A DNA stretch of 64,000 nt, from positions 1 to 64,000 of the forward strand of contig NXFV01001992.1 in the NCBI GenBank assembly GCA_002803225.1. The letters run 5' to 3'. Shown in pieces: positions 55,373 through 64,000 of this stretch. Position 1 is the stretch's first letter. Every line of letters starts with the position of its first letter. The position numbers and the translations under genes were made by a program. The stretch is from Gamarada debralockiae. Its lineage: Eukaryota; Ascomycota; Leotiomycetes; Helotiales; Hyphodiscaceae. The notes beneath the pieces are model-generated. The model saw only the letters and a list, made by a program, of their open reading frames with translations. It was not told where the DNA came from and searched no databases.

Positions 55373-56935
55373 CTAAATCTCCTCCTTCCCCTCACCCTCC
55401 TCCATCATCAAGCTCAAAGGCCCCTTCTTAACCATCAAGCTCATAATCTCATACAACGCATCAGCAGCTGCCATGGTCGTATGCTCAGCATTCGTATCAT
55501 ACGCTGGAGCTACCTCGACGATGTCTGCAGCGATGAGGTTGATGCCTTCCAAGCCGCGGATGATCGTGCGAAGTTCGCGAGTCGACCAGCCGCCTGTCTC
55601 GGGGGTGCCTGTTGCGGGTGCAACTATTCACGTTCTCATCAGCAATCACGAGCGAAAGGAGAGGAAGGGAAGAGAAGAGGAAGGGAAGAGAAGAGGAAGG
55701 GAAGAGAAGAGGAAGGGAAGAGAAGAGGAAGGGGGACTGACAAGCAGGATCCAACGTATCAATATCAAGAGATAGATACACTGGCTTCGTCGTGCCGACT
55801 CGATCGATAATTTTTTTAATGATGCCGTCCATGCCTATCGTGTCGATTTCTCGAGCTTCAACGATTTCGAAGCCGCAGTACCCATCATTCTCATAATCGC
55901 TCGGACCACTCAACGTCGTTCGGATCCCAGCATGAATATTCGTATCATTAGCTAGCAAGCCTTCTTGTGCGGCGTGGTAGAAATATGTGCCGTGGTTTAT
56001 GGATGCTACTTTGGAGGGGGATCCGCCGAAGACTTTCGGCTTCCAGGTGTCGAGGTGAGAGTCGAAGTGGATTACGGAAACGGGGCCGTAGGCGCGGTTT
56101 ATGGAGCGTAGGAGGGGGAGCGTTATGGTGTGGTCGCCGCCCAGAGTGATGACTCGTGGGAGGGTCTTGCCGTTTTTGGCAGGCCCCTTCTTCTTGGAGT
56201 CGGTGGCTGGGGCGCGAGAGAGGATCGAATTGTGGCCTTCTTCGATTTGATGGAGGGCCCATGTGTTGTCATATCTGCGACATCCAACTATCAGTTAAGT
56301 CCAGAGGGGGACCGGGGAGGGCACGTACGAAGTAACGGGAATATCTCCACAATCCAACACTGTAGCCCAGCTGTTGAACGGATTCGTATCCAAAGGCACG
56401 TTATACCCTCCACTGAAACCAACCCTGCGTGAGCCTATGTGCAGACGGGATCAGCTTGTGTGCGTGGGGACGTACTATAAATTGAGACGGCGAGAACCTT
56501 GACGGATTCCTGAGGGACCGAAACGCGCGCCTGGTCGGTAGGAGGTTCCTGTGTCGAAGGGAGCTCCTGCATATCAATTGTTAGCTTGATGCAACTAGGG
56601 ATACCTTGATGGGTAGTTCAATTGGTATATGAAGAGGAGGGACATACCGATGAATGCTATGTCGTACTTCGCGTCATCGGAGGCAAGGCATGGATAGTAT
56701 GGCAGACGACCGAAAGTTGAGATACCCGAGAAGACGGAATCGGCCTGTCGAGTGTCAGTGTTGCGTCGCAGAGAGGAGTTGGAATCAATTGGCATACCTG
56801 AGTTCCACCATCACCTGGCAAGGTGTTATACCAAAGAGCCTTGTGCGGACCTGCGATTGGGATCTGGTGTTCATGATCACCATGTGCAAGTGCACTGGCA
56901 GCCAGAGCTGCGGCAGTGAGGATGTTAGTGAACAT
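55373..56935 (-). CDS. Agmatinase/arginase-family ureohydrolase with signal peptide
   Basis: Six exons on the minus strand: 56935-56798, 56744-56648, 56566-56476, 56412-56329, 56274-55742 and 55623-55373; all five introns are GT-AG and in frame, giving 397 residues. The N-terminus [20 protein letters not shown] is a signal peptide, so the enzyme is probably secreted or vacuolar. The metal-binding motifs of the family are present: [10 protein letters not shown] (GGDH), [11 protein letters not shown] (DxHxD) and [10 protein letters not shown] (SxDxDxxDP), which hold two Mn ions. [16 protein letters not shown] is the usual substrate-side stretch. Agmatinases release urea from agmatine to give putrescine; related members hydrolyse other guanidino compounds, so the substrate is inferred. 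Intron 5 carries a purine minisatellite. Confidence 0.93.
55655..55735. repeat. 16-bp purine minisatellite in intron 5 of the agmatinase gene
   Basis: About four to five tandem copies of GAAGGGAAGAGAAGAG on the plus strand (pyrimidine-only on the transcribed sense strand of the gene). They fill most of the 118-base intron 55624-55741 and could form a long polypyrimidine tract before the acceptor. Confidence 0.9.
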
Positions 56936-58846
56936 GATTGTTAGTTCAGCAATTGAACAAGAGAGGGAAAGGAAAGCCAGAGAGGAGTGGGATTGTCTTT
57001 ATGTGCAGTGCTGTGTTGTCAATGCGGTCTTTATGCATCATTGGCGCCATGTTGACTGACGGTTATTACAGTAGAGGGGTAGCAATTGGTTACCTTATGC
57101 TGTCGGAGCTGTTGCATATCTAACAGCAGCCAGTGCTATCGGTGGCGGACTTCCATGAAGATCACTTGAAAATGTTCTATGCTGCTGGTCATATCACGTT
57201 AGGTAAACTTGTGCTAAGATGTGATAGCAACAGCAATGAAGGGGAATGGCCAGTGCGGGCAAGAGATAAAGAGGACGTAAGAGGTATAAAAACGCGCTGT
57301 AATATGGCCTAGGCAATGGGTTTATGATTTCTGTGTTTGTATGAGAGAGCATGACAGTAAGTGTTTGGTAAGTTGTAATTGAGTAATGAGTCGGTAATGG
57401 ACAGGGGCGTGAGGGGTAGCTTGTAATGATTTTCGAAAGCGGTGAGGTAATTGATAAGGGAGGGGTTGAGCTTTATCGGACAAGATTGTGGAAGGGCGGC
57501 GAGGAGATATGAAAAAGCGGCGTGATGAATATTGATGCCTTACATTCAAGCAAGGTACGCGCGGTAACATGGCGCACGTGACGAGCATCGTCGCAAACCA
57601 AATGAGTTGATGCTGTATCATCTTGGAGAATGAAGAGATAAATGAGAAGGAATAGCCCCAATGCTTTGCGCAGTCCTTGCAGGGTCCCAGAATCCGGTAG
57701 CTTTGATACTTCATCAGGTGACTGGCTTCGATCCGCTGCGCAATACCTTGCCAAAACGCAGCTCTGCGGAAAAGCATCACAAAATCCTTTCCGGAGTCTG
57801 TAGATACTTTGTATCTTTGTATTGCCTAGGCTTGTGAAAGTCTTGGGATGTCCTCCTGATTTGCCCATCCTCTCAACCCGTCATTGATCCGCCCAGCCTC
57901 CTGCTTTTTCTTCTTCACTCGCTGCGTGACGCTTGACCACTTGCGCTGGAAGGATGCAGTAGAAAGTGGCCTCAACAGGAATACCTTCCATTTAGATGCC
58001 TCAATCCATCAACTGACTGTATCGCTTGATTCGTCGGCTTTTTTCCTACTCCCTACTGCCGCATGCTCATTGCATACGTTTCATGCAGTCTCTCCTGCTT
58101 GAAATCCAGACTAGAAATCATTTTCCTTTCTCTGTCGGCCTGCCTTGATCATTTGATTCGCGGATTCCGTCTCGGATCATGCAGCAGCATTTCTACTACG
58201 GGAACCCACTCACTGCACCCAAGCAGCAAGTCGTCGCTGCCTTTGCGTCAGTACCGTCCGTCCTGCACCCAATTAGGCGGATTCAAGGCCCTTCCAACTC
58301 CTCATCCTCAGACTTTTGCGCCAGATCTCACATCACTTCAACCTCCTCGAATACGTATCGGCGAGTCGCATTCACTGTAGCCAGCCCGTAGCGACGACGA
58401 TAATTTCATCACATATCCCGATAAACACGAATTGCGAATCAGACGAGTCGCTCGCTGACTGAGGGGATTTGAATCACTGTTCCGTCGAGAGGCTTCTTGC
58501 ATTCTACCTTCACTGTCCTTTCTTCCAACTCAAGTATTCCGAGGCGCCGCACCAAATCGTTCGAGAGAAGCAGGCGCCACTACTTTCTTTTCTTCGCTCA
58601 TTGCCTTCCCGTAACACCATAATTTCGCGACTTTCACGACTCGTTTCTAGATTTCCCATTTGCGATAAAGAGACAACAAGCTACGAGGCCAAATACGACG
58701 CGCCCCAACCTTCTACAGATTACCATCTCATGCAGCCTGCCGGGTTGAAAATATAAGATGCGATGATCTTTTTGGAACGAATCGATGACCAGACGATTAC
58801 CCCAAAATAATACCATTCCCCAGAACCCAGCATTTACTCGGCGTGA
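56936..58846. promoter_or_regulatory. Divergent upstream region of the agmatinase and the serine-rich protein
   Basis: Nearly 1.9 kb without a defensible gene. Frames of 60-150 codons on both strands (57322-57868 minus; 58063-58391 and 58469-58756 plus) overlap and lack features. TATAAAAA near 57288 and the CT-rich 58100-58660 stretch suggest a long 5' leader for the serine-rich gene. Confidence 0.4.
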
Positions 58847-58876
58847 ATGCTCCTCACTCAGACGAACTGGCTCAAG

Positions 58877-61876
58877 ATGCCGGCCCGAGAGCTCGGAGCT
58901 TCATTTGAGGCTCCAAATGGAGCTCATGCCGTTGGTACTACATTATTGAAGAGACACAAGATATTACCACATCCTCGAGAAGAACGGGTTATTGACTTCA
59001 ATTCTTCCACCCCCGCGGCGAAACCTCGAGACCTTGTTATCGATACTGGTACATCATCCATGACAAGCTCAGATACATCGAGCCCTCGCACATTAAAACA
59101 CGCATCAAGACGAATTGGGGCCCCAGGCTTACCTCCAACCCCTCCAACCCATTCTCGGCAATCATCAGGCAGTCATCCAACAGTCTCTTCAGCCCCGAGA
59201 TACGATACTTCCGTTAAGAGTCCTTCGGATGTACCTTCAGCCCCAAGTACCCCGCCAAATCAAAAGAGTCCGCCTACTCCAGACGTCACTCCCCCACGTG
59301 CCATGCCTCCTTTAGCATTTCGACCTCCTCCAAGTGATCGATACCCCTCTTCACGAACCGACTCCTTCAAAACGGCGAGAGAGAACCCATATTCATCAGA
59401 CGAGGATGATCTTTCAACAGTACGGCCAGTTCTGCCTTCGGCGAGGCAATCGAAGGACACTGTTCCACAAATACTAAACAGAAATTTGAAGCGCAAAGAG
59501 GTTGGATTAGGGTTGGGCCTGGAATCAGATAATGAGGGCACTGCAACGCCTAGAGGAAATGCAGACTCTCAGCAGGAATTTGTTGTCTTTGATGGAGAAT
59601 GGGGATCTACAGAAGAAGCAAGCGAAGTGGAGCGAGAATGGGACGACAACCTCATGAGGAATGTTACGGTACGGAAACGACCTGGACGAAAACTACATAT
59701 GTTCACCAATGGAGCTGGTGATGAAGTTGTGGAGGACGATATCGTATCACCGACGAATGCGACGAGAATTGTTCGTAGCTTACCTCTGCAGGAGAGAATA
59801 GCCAGGCACCGATTGGAGAGGGATGCAGCCGATCGGACGTCGACAGAGAAATTTGCAGAACAAATTGCGTTACCTGCAGCGGTTGCAGATCTTGAATCTC
59901 CTACAACTCCAGACGTCAGAAGATTTTCAGCAATGTCGGGACGATCGACTAATTCCACTGTGGTTGAGGCCATGGTTATCAATACGCCCCCATTACGACA
60001 AAAGACACTTCGGCATACCAAGAAGTACATTGGCTTGAGGGACTTCAGCTCTGATCAGTCATCGAAGAGCTCAGCGCCAAATTCAGTGATCTCTGGCGAT
60101 ATACAACATCGTCTGGTCCATAAAACTTCGAGAATACCTGATAGACGGCATCGAAGTTTAGCCTCGAATGCAACTGTGAGCACGACATCCAGCAGTAGAT
60201 CACGACGAGAGGTTCTCAGAAATGGTGGCATTCCCGTTGTTGTCATCCCTGATCGTCGTTCTTCTACGAAATCATCCAAGACGCCGTCTCTCAGATCAAC
60301 AAGTAGTCGACGAACGAAGCGAAGTATATCTCTTAGCTCAGCTCCATTATCACAATCTTCAAAGTACAACGAACCCGGGTATTTTGATACTCTCCTATCG
60401 CGAAAGCGCACCCAATCGGAATCTGCGGGTTCAGGACATTCAGAACGGACTATCGACTATCCTCCAACCATCCCGGCCAGACGGTCTTCTCTCTCGGCTC
60501 CAACGAGTCGGAACACTTCACGTGCTGGTTCTCTCACCGCCGAAAGTTTGAAGGCACACAACATGATCCAAGACAAGAATCGGGTGTTGAAGAAAGAGCC
60601 AGTGATCCACAATCCCCCTACGGAACCGAAGGAGGAGGCTCCGAGTGGCCACTTGAGTGTTGATCACAATGGCGACCCGTTATTCGGGACCCGACCATCC
60701 ACGCAAGTCACCCCATTCTCTCAAGTATCCTACGAAACTGCAGGTACTACTGCAGAAGTCTCGGAAGCTATGGCAGTCACGTTGTTTCCACACCAGAATA
60801 AATCAGTTCTCGTTGTACAGCAGCAAAAAGTACCCGAATCGTCACCCTCTCTCAAACCGGAACCTTCACCTCCTTCTCTCAAAGCTATCAATACCTCACA
60901 GCCGAAGGTGGCCGTCAATGGGAAAGCCACCATGGGTCCAGTCACACCTCCTCAACCCAGTCATCCCATGGACGAAGTCGACTCACCGCTTCGAAATCCT
61001 CGTGCGCCGCCAGATCCCCCTGCAGGACCACCCGCGATCAAGTTCATTCCTCCGACACCTGCAGCTCTTACGCCTGGCCAAGAAGAGGACCGGCAATTGG
61101 GCTATTACGATGAGCGACCTGCTACTTCGGACAAGCCTAAGCGGACAATGTCTCTCATGCGTCGTGCGTTCAGTAATCGTCGAAATTCGGAGCCTGCACA
61201 GCCTGGAGCTGGGTTCTTGCAGCGTACGTTGTCGCTGGGTAGTCGCCGTCCTGTATTGAATGACGAATCGACGCAAACTTCCAAGGGCAATGCGAATCTG
61301 TCTACTCTCTATCCCTCAGTTGCAGATCAGCCAGCGGATGGCAGTAAATTGCATCCATTCTGGCGACCAACTCATTTCTGGGATGACCTTGAGGACCATG
61401 ATTCTGACGCTGATGACGAACTTTGCTATCCACCCATCGACAACAGACCAGCGCCTCCAAAACGCAGCCTGAGCGGCAAACTGAAGCGCACTTTCGCTAT
61501 CCTGCCCATCAAGGACGACGAGTACGACATCTATCCCGTGGATCGGAGGACGATGCGGAGGACGGCTAGCGGGAATATGAGGGTTGTGAAGCAGCGCAGT
61601 AATTCGAGCCTCAAAAGAGAAGCTGATAGGAGGAGATATGGTGTGCCTGGTCCGGATGATTTTGGATATGGCTTTAAGGACGGGAATGGTGGGAGAGGGC
61701 ATACGATTCCGGTGCTTGGTGTGAGGGTCGAGTATGTAGGGTGGAGTGGGATGAAGAGACGGTTGAGCGAGAGGAGACGCGAGCAGAGGAGTGAGAAGTT
61801 GAGGGCAAGTATTAGTGCGCCGAGGGGGGTGCAGAGTGGTGTTGATGATGTGCTGAGGAGGAGGAGCCAGGTCTAA
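58877..61876 (+). CDS. Large serine-rich, mostly disordered protein of unknown function
   Basis: An intronless frame. The ATG at 58877 (MPARELGASF) gives 999 residues; an in-frame ATG at 58847 would add ten. The N-terminal half is Ser/Pro/Thr-rich with many SP/TP and RxxS sites (PPTPPTHSRQSS, RSSTKSSKTPSLRS), suggesting phosphorylation by CDK/MAPK or AGC kinases. The last 250 residues are more conserved-looking: TMSLMRRAFSNRRNSEP, FLQRTLSLGSRRP, LHPFWRPTHFWDDLEDHD and then a basic stretch RRLSERRREQRSEKL. Fungal orthologues are generally labelled 'serine-rich protein'; no enzyme domain is visible. The long open frame without introns and the patterned C-terminus make it a real gene. Confidence 0.85.
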   Translation: MPARELGASFEAPNGAHAVGTTLLKRHKILPHPREERVIDFNSSTPAAKPRDLVIDTGTSSMTSSDTSSPRTLKHASRRIGAPGLPPTPPTHSRQSSGSHPTVSSAPRYDTSVKSPSDVPSAPSTPPNQKSPPTPDVTPPRAMPPLAFRPPPSDRYPSSRTDSFKTARENPYSSDEDDLSTVRPVLPSARQSKDTVPQILNRNLKRKEVGLGLGLESDNEGTATPRGNADSQQEFVVFDGEWGSTEEASEVEREWDDNLMRNVTVRKRPGRKLHMFTNGAGDEVVEDDIVSPTNATRIVRSLPLQERIARHRLERDAADRTSTEKFAEQIALPAAVADLESPTTPDVRRFSAMSGRSTNSTVVEAMVINTPPLRQKTLRHTKKYIGLRDFSSDQSSKSSAPNSVISGDIQHRLVHKTSRIPDRRHRSLASNATVSTTSSSRSRREVLRNGGIPVVVIPDRRSSTKSSKTPSLRSTSSRRTKRSISLSSAPLSQSSKYNEPGYFDTLLSRKRTQSESAGSGHSERTIDYPPTIPARRSSLSAPTSRNTSRAGSLTAESLKAHNMIQDKNRVLKKEPVIHNPPTEPKEEAPSGHLSVDHNGDPLFGTRPSTQVTPFSQVSYETAGTTAEVSEAMAVTLFPHQNKSVLVVQQQKVPESSPSLKPEPSPPSLKAINTSQPKVAVNGKATMGPVTPPQPSHPMDEVDSPLRNPRAPPDPPAGPPAIKFIPPTPAALTPGQEEDRQLGYYDERPATSDKPKRTMSLMRRAFSNRRNSEPAQPGAGFLQRTLSLGSRRPVLNDESTQTSKGNANLSTLYPSVADQPADGSKLHPFWRPTHFWDDLEDHDSDADDELCYPPIDNRPAPPKRSLSGKLKRTFAILPIKDDEYDIYPVDRRTMRRTASGNMRVVKQRSNSSLKREADRRRYGVPGPDDFGYGFKDGNGGRGHTIPVLGVRVEYVGWSGMKRRLSERRREQRSEKLRASISAPRGVQSGVDDVLRRRSQV

Positions 61877-62512
61877 TCGCCATCTTCCCTTAAACTACCC
61901 ACATCACGCGAATTGGAAACAAGGAAACGGAAGGCTGGACCGAAGGAAAGAAACGGCTGTACCATTAAAATCACGGACGGAAAGAAGATCTCCCCGGAGG
62001 AGTGGAGCGCTTGCTTGTTTTACGTACCTTGTACTTTCCTCAGATTTTTCCCGGGCATTTTCTTCATTTAGCGAGCGATTTCTTCTCGTTTGCTTTTTTT
62101 ACATTTATGGCTCGGGCTTTTATGACGGAAATGATGATACGAAGAATATGACTCTCTTGAATTTTTTGCGAAGTATCTAAAGTGGTCGTGTCCTTAAGAG
62201 ATGATGAGGGATGATTGATGACCTATAGAAACGGGAGAGAATCGAAATGACGTTGAACACATTGATATCAGTAGAGTGAGATGTGAAGTGATTTTGTGGA
62301 CTGAGTGAAGTGAACGCTGAGGGGAAGGGCCGAAAGGGGAAGGCACGCTAGCGGCCGCATAAATTTCGAAATATTTCTCACCGTCCCCTCACAAGTGTAA
62401 CCACTCCACCAATCTCCCTCCCATAATCCCATAACCATTCCAACTACCACCCCTCCTAATACCAAAACCTTACTTCTCCAAACCACCGCCCTGCAATTGC
62501 CGAGAACAAGAG
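61877..62512. other. Intergenic, no gene seen
   Basis: The 3' flank of the serine-rich gene and the promoter of the DUF2462-like gene. The last ~120 bases before 62513 are C/A-rich with few Gs, a typical fungal leader. Confidence 0.4.
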
Positions 62513-63012
62513 ATGGCGCAAGGAGCAATCAAATCCAAACCTGCAGCCGCCACCGCAAAATCTGGCAGACGCCAAACGGTGCTGGGCCCGAAGAAAGGTG
62601 CACGAACGATCGCGCCTAGAAAGCAGGTTTTAGTCAAGAATGCTAAGATGACTAAGGTTTGTGTCACTCTTCCCTTTCCTTGTGCGTGCAGATAGTGGGA
62701 TTAGAGTGAGCAGATTCGGTGAAGGACTGGGCTACGCGGAAGGCTTGAAATTGGCGGGATTTTCACTGTGGTTTGGAGGGAAGTGAATTGGGAGATTTGG
62801 AGGGTATTGAGACTGGCAAAGGGGTAGAGGCTGACGGAAAGCAGAAACATTCCGCAGGCCTAACAGCGATGACTGAACGAACGCTTGGCGCGAAGGCGGG
62901 ACATTTGGAGTTGTTGAAGGGTGGGAAGAAGAATAAAGATGCGAGGGATGGGAAGGATGCTAAGGGGAAACCGGTTGAGGTTCAGAAGGGGGGTAGTAAG
63001 AAATTTGGCTGA
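62513..63012 (+). CDS. Small basic DUF2462/UPF0390-like protein
   Basis: Two exons: 62513-62656 and 62845-63012, joined by a 188-base intron (GTTTGT...AAGCAG), longer than most in this window. The product is 103 residues, very rich in Lys and Arg. The N-terminus [13 protein letters not shown] and the block [19 protein letters not shown], then [20 protein letters not shown] with LELLKGG, match the pattern of the small DUF2462 (UPF0390) family, whose members are nucleolar or RNA-linked basic proteins of unclear role. The C-terminal tail is Lys/Asp/Gly-rich and low in complexity. Confidence 0.85.
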
Positions 63013-63538
63013 GATTGGTGTGCGAGTGTTGGAATCAGGATGCTGAATATTGTGCGAGGGAACGACGATCCAGGTTGGAAGAGAATATACAGAGAAGAGG
63101 CAGAAGATGAGCCGGGATGGAGAGGAGGTGCTCCAAAGATTTGGTACAGGGGTTAATATCGGCTAGGGCGAGGAAGGAAGCGCGGTGCTCCATCGTCAAG
63201 ACTGGTCTGCGGGGTTTTTGGAAAGCGTCACTGCAATTCGGGCATGTTGTGAGCTGCAGAATAGGTATCACCAGGCTCCTATCTTCGAGCAGTTTGACAG
63301 AATTCAACAGTGGTCAATCTCGCATCTTCATTTCTTTTGCTATTACTCAACGAAGTTTATTCCCTACCTTCCAATGCTACATATCCTAAAATATGCCACA
63401 TCCTCTCAAACGATCTACTTAAACTTGTTCATCCTACATTCACCACAAGCCCTCAGCTTGCTGTCCTACACTCAAACGTAATTTGGCGATTTCTTAGAGC
63501 GGTGCTTGCTTCATGCTATCCTCTGATGATATCCCATC
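63013..63538. other. Intergenic, no gene seen
   Basis: Between the DUF2462-like gene and the edge remnant. Overlapping frames on both strands (63035-63481) have no features. Confidence 0.4.
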
Positions 63539-64000
63539 CTACATGTCAGCAAGTGCCTGCTTTTCCTCCCTTTGCCAATTCGATTTGTGTTCCTTGGCCG
63601 AATCGATTTGTGCTTCTGGTTGTGCTTCCTTGGCTGAATCAGGGTTCGCCTCCTTGGTCTTCTGCACAGCCTACGCCTTGTCCCCAATCTCTTGCACTTT
63701 AACCACGACCTGCTCTTTCGGGTAACTGAACTATGTCTGCATTGACCTTGACACTTTCGACCTTGGCACTGGTGGCGACTGGAGGTTTTTGAGATGGTTT
63801 AGGGGACTGGGGAGCGATGGTTTGGGTTGTTGGGGTTGTCATGGGTGCAGCAGTTTGAATCTTTTGTTCAGTCGTGGAGGTCTTTTTAAGGGGAGGGTTA
63901 GAAGGAGAGAATGGAGGAGGGGTGGGTTGTGCGGTGGCGGCATCAGCCTTATTTGCAGTGTTGAATACACCTTGCTTTGGAGTCGGTTTGGGAGATTGAG
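63539..64000 (-). pseudogene. Partial Pro/Thr/Lys-rich reading frame at the right edge, apparently damaged
   Basis: Read on the minus strand from the edge, a frame gives KPTPKQGVFNTANKADAATA, then PTPPPFSPSNPPLKK and TAAPMTTPTTQTIAPQSPKP, and stops after RAGRG. A shifted frame goes on with EQVVVKVQEIGDKA, a TAG, then VQKTKEANPDSAKEAQPEAQ and ends at 63541-63539. This low-complexity layout resembles the C-terminal tail of a large disordered protein. The frame change and TAG (CAG to TAG would fit) suggest decay, unless a very short intron exists. The upstream part lies outside the window. Confidence 0.4.

Noticed and set aside
55655..55735. CRISPR-like tandem array
   Set aside because: The copies are contiguous 16-mers without spacers, so it is a minisatellite; no CRISPR array is expected or seen in this fungal window.
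54956..55810. 284-codon plus-strand frame
   Set aside because: It runs through a 17-A run, then antisense through agmatinase exon 6, the purine minisatellite and into exon 5; its product is low-complexity and the minus-strand gene explains the openness.

Overview
The window is from a filamentous ascomycete (Pezizomycotina; a leotiomycete-like background is my guess from gene content). Genes are split by short GT-AG introns of about 47-110 bp with CTAAC/CTGAC-type branch sites. The gene set includes an UncA-type kinesin-3, a But2-type secreted protein, HET-domain genes, a Zn2Cys6 regulator, a SUR7/PalI-like protein and a large serine-rich protein. AT-rich islands and many stop codons explicable as C:G to T:A changes point to past repeat-induced point mutation (RIP).

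Layout. 0-3.4 kb: the end of a gene cut by the window edge, then a repeat-derived stretch. 3.4-8 kb: conserved genes (But2-like protein, class I glutamine amidotransferase, Mep2-type ammonium transporter). 8.3-12.9 kb: a dead FAD-linked oxidase split by a pogo-like MITE, and a HET gene killed by one stop codon. 14-19 kb: the kinesin-3 gene. 19.5-26.6 kb: a block bounded by inverted, related ~90-bp termini. It holds a SUR7/PalI-like gene, a solo LTR with target duplication, a dead Tc1/mariner copy and a Zn2Cys6 gene with one in-frame stop. 26.6-36 kb: repeat-rich and decayed, with a hAT-like MITE, a 482-bp long-TIR element, two copies of a C2H2-type tail, and two apparently working genes (NAD(P)-binding protein, TspO). 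36.3-48.1 kb: a cytochrome P450, a broken LaeA-like methyltransferase, a dead HET gene, an intact FAD monooxygenase and a dead epimerase/reductase, which looks like a decaying secondary-metabolism locus. 48-55 kb: mostly non-coding, with a single-pass membrane protein and a damaged C2H2 gene. 55.4-64 kb: a secreted agmatinase-like ureohydrolase, a 1000-residue serine-rich protein, a small DUF2462-like basic protein and a partial Pro/Thr/Lys-rich reading frame at the right edge.

The left, 14-19 kb and right parts look like stable core genome. The middle (19-54 kb, plus 8-13 kb) looks like accessory sequence shaped by transposons and RIP. The most interesting candidates are the 7.05-kb TIR-bounded block that encloses host-like genes, and the MITE whose removal exactly restores the reading frame of the gene it hit. 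All calls rest on reading the sequence by eye; no database search was run.
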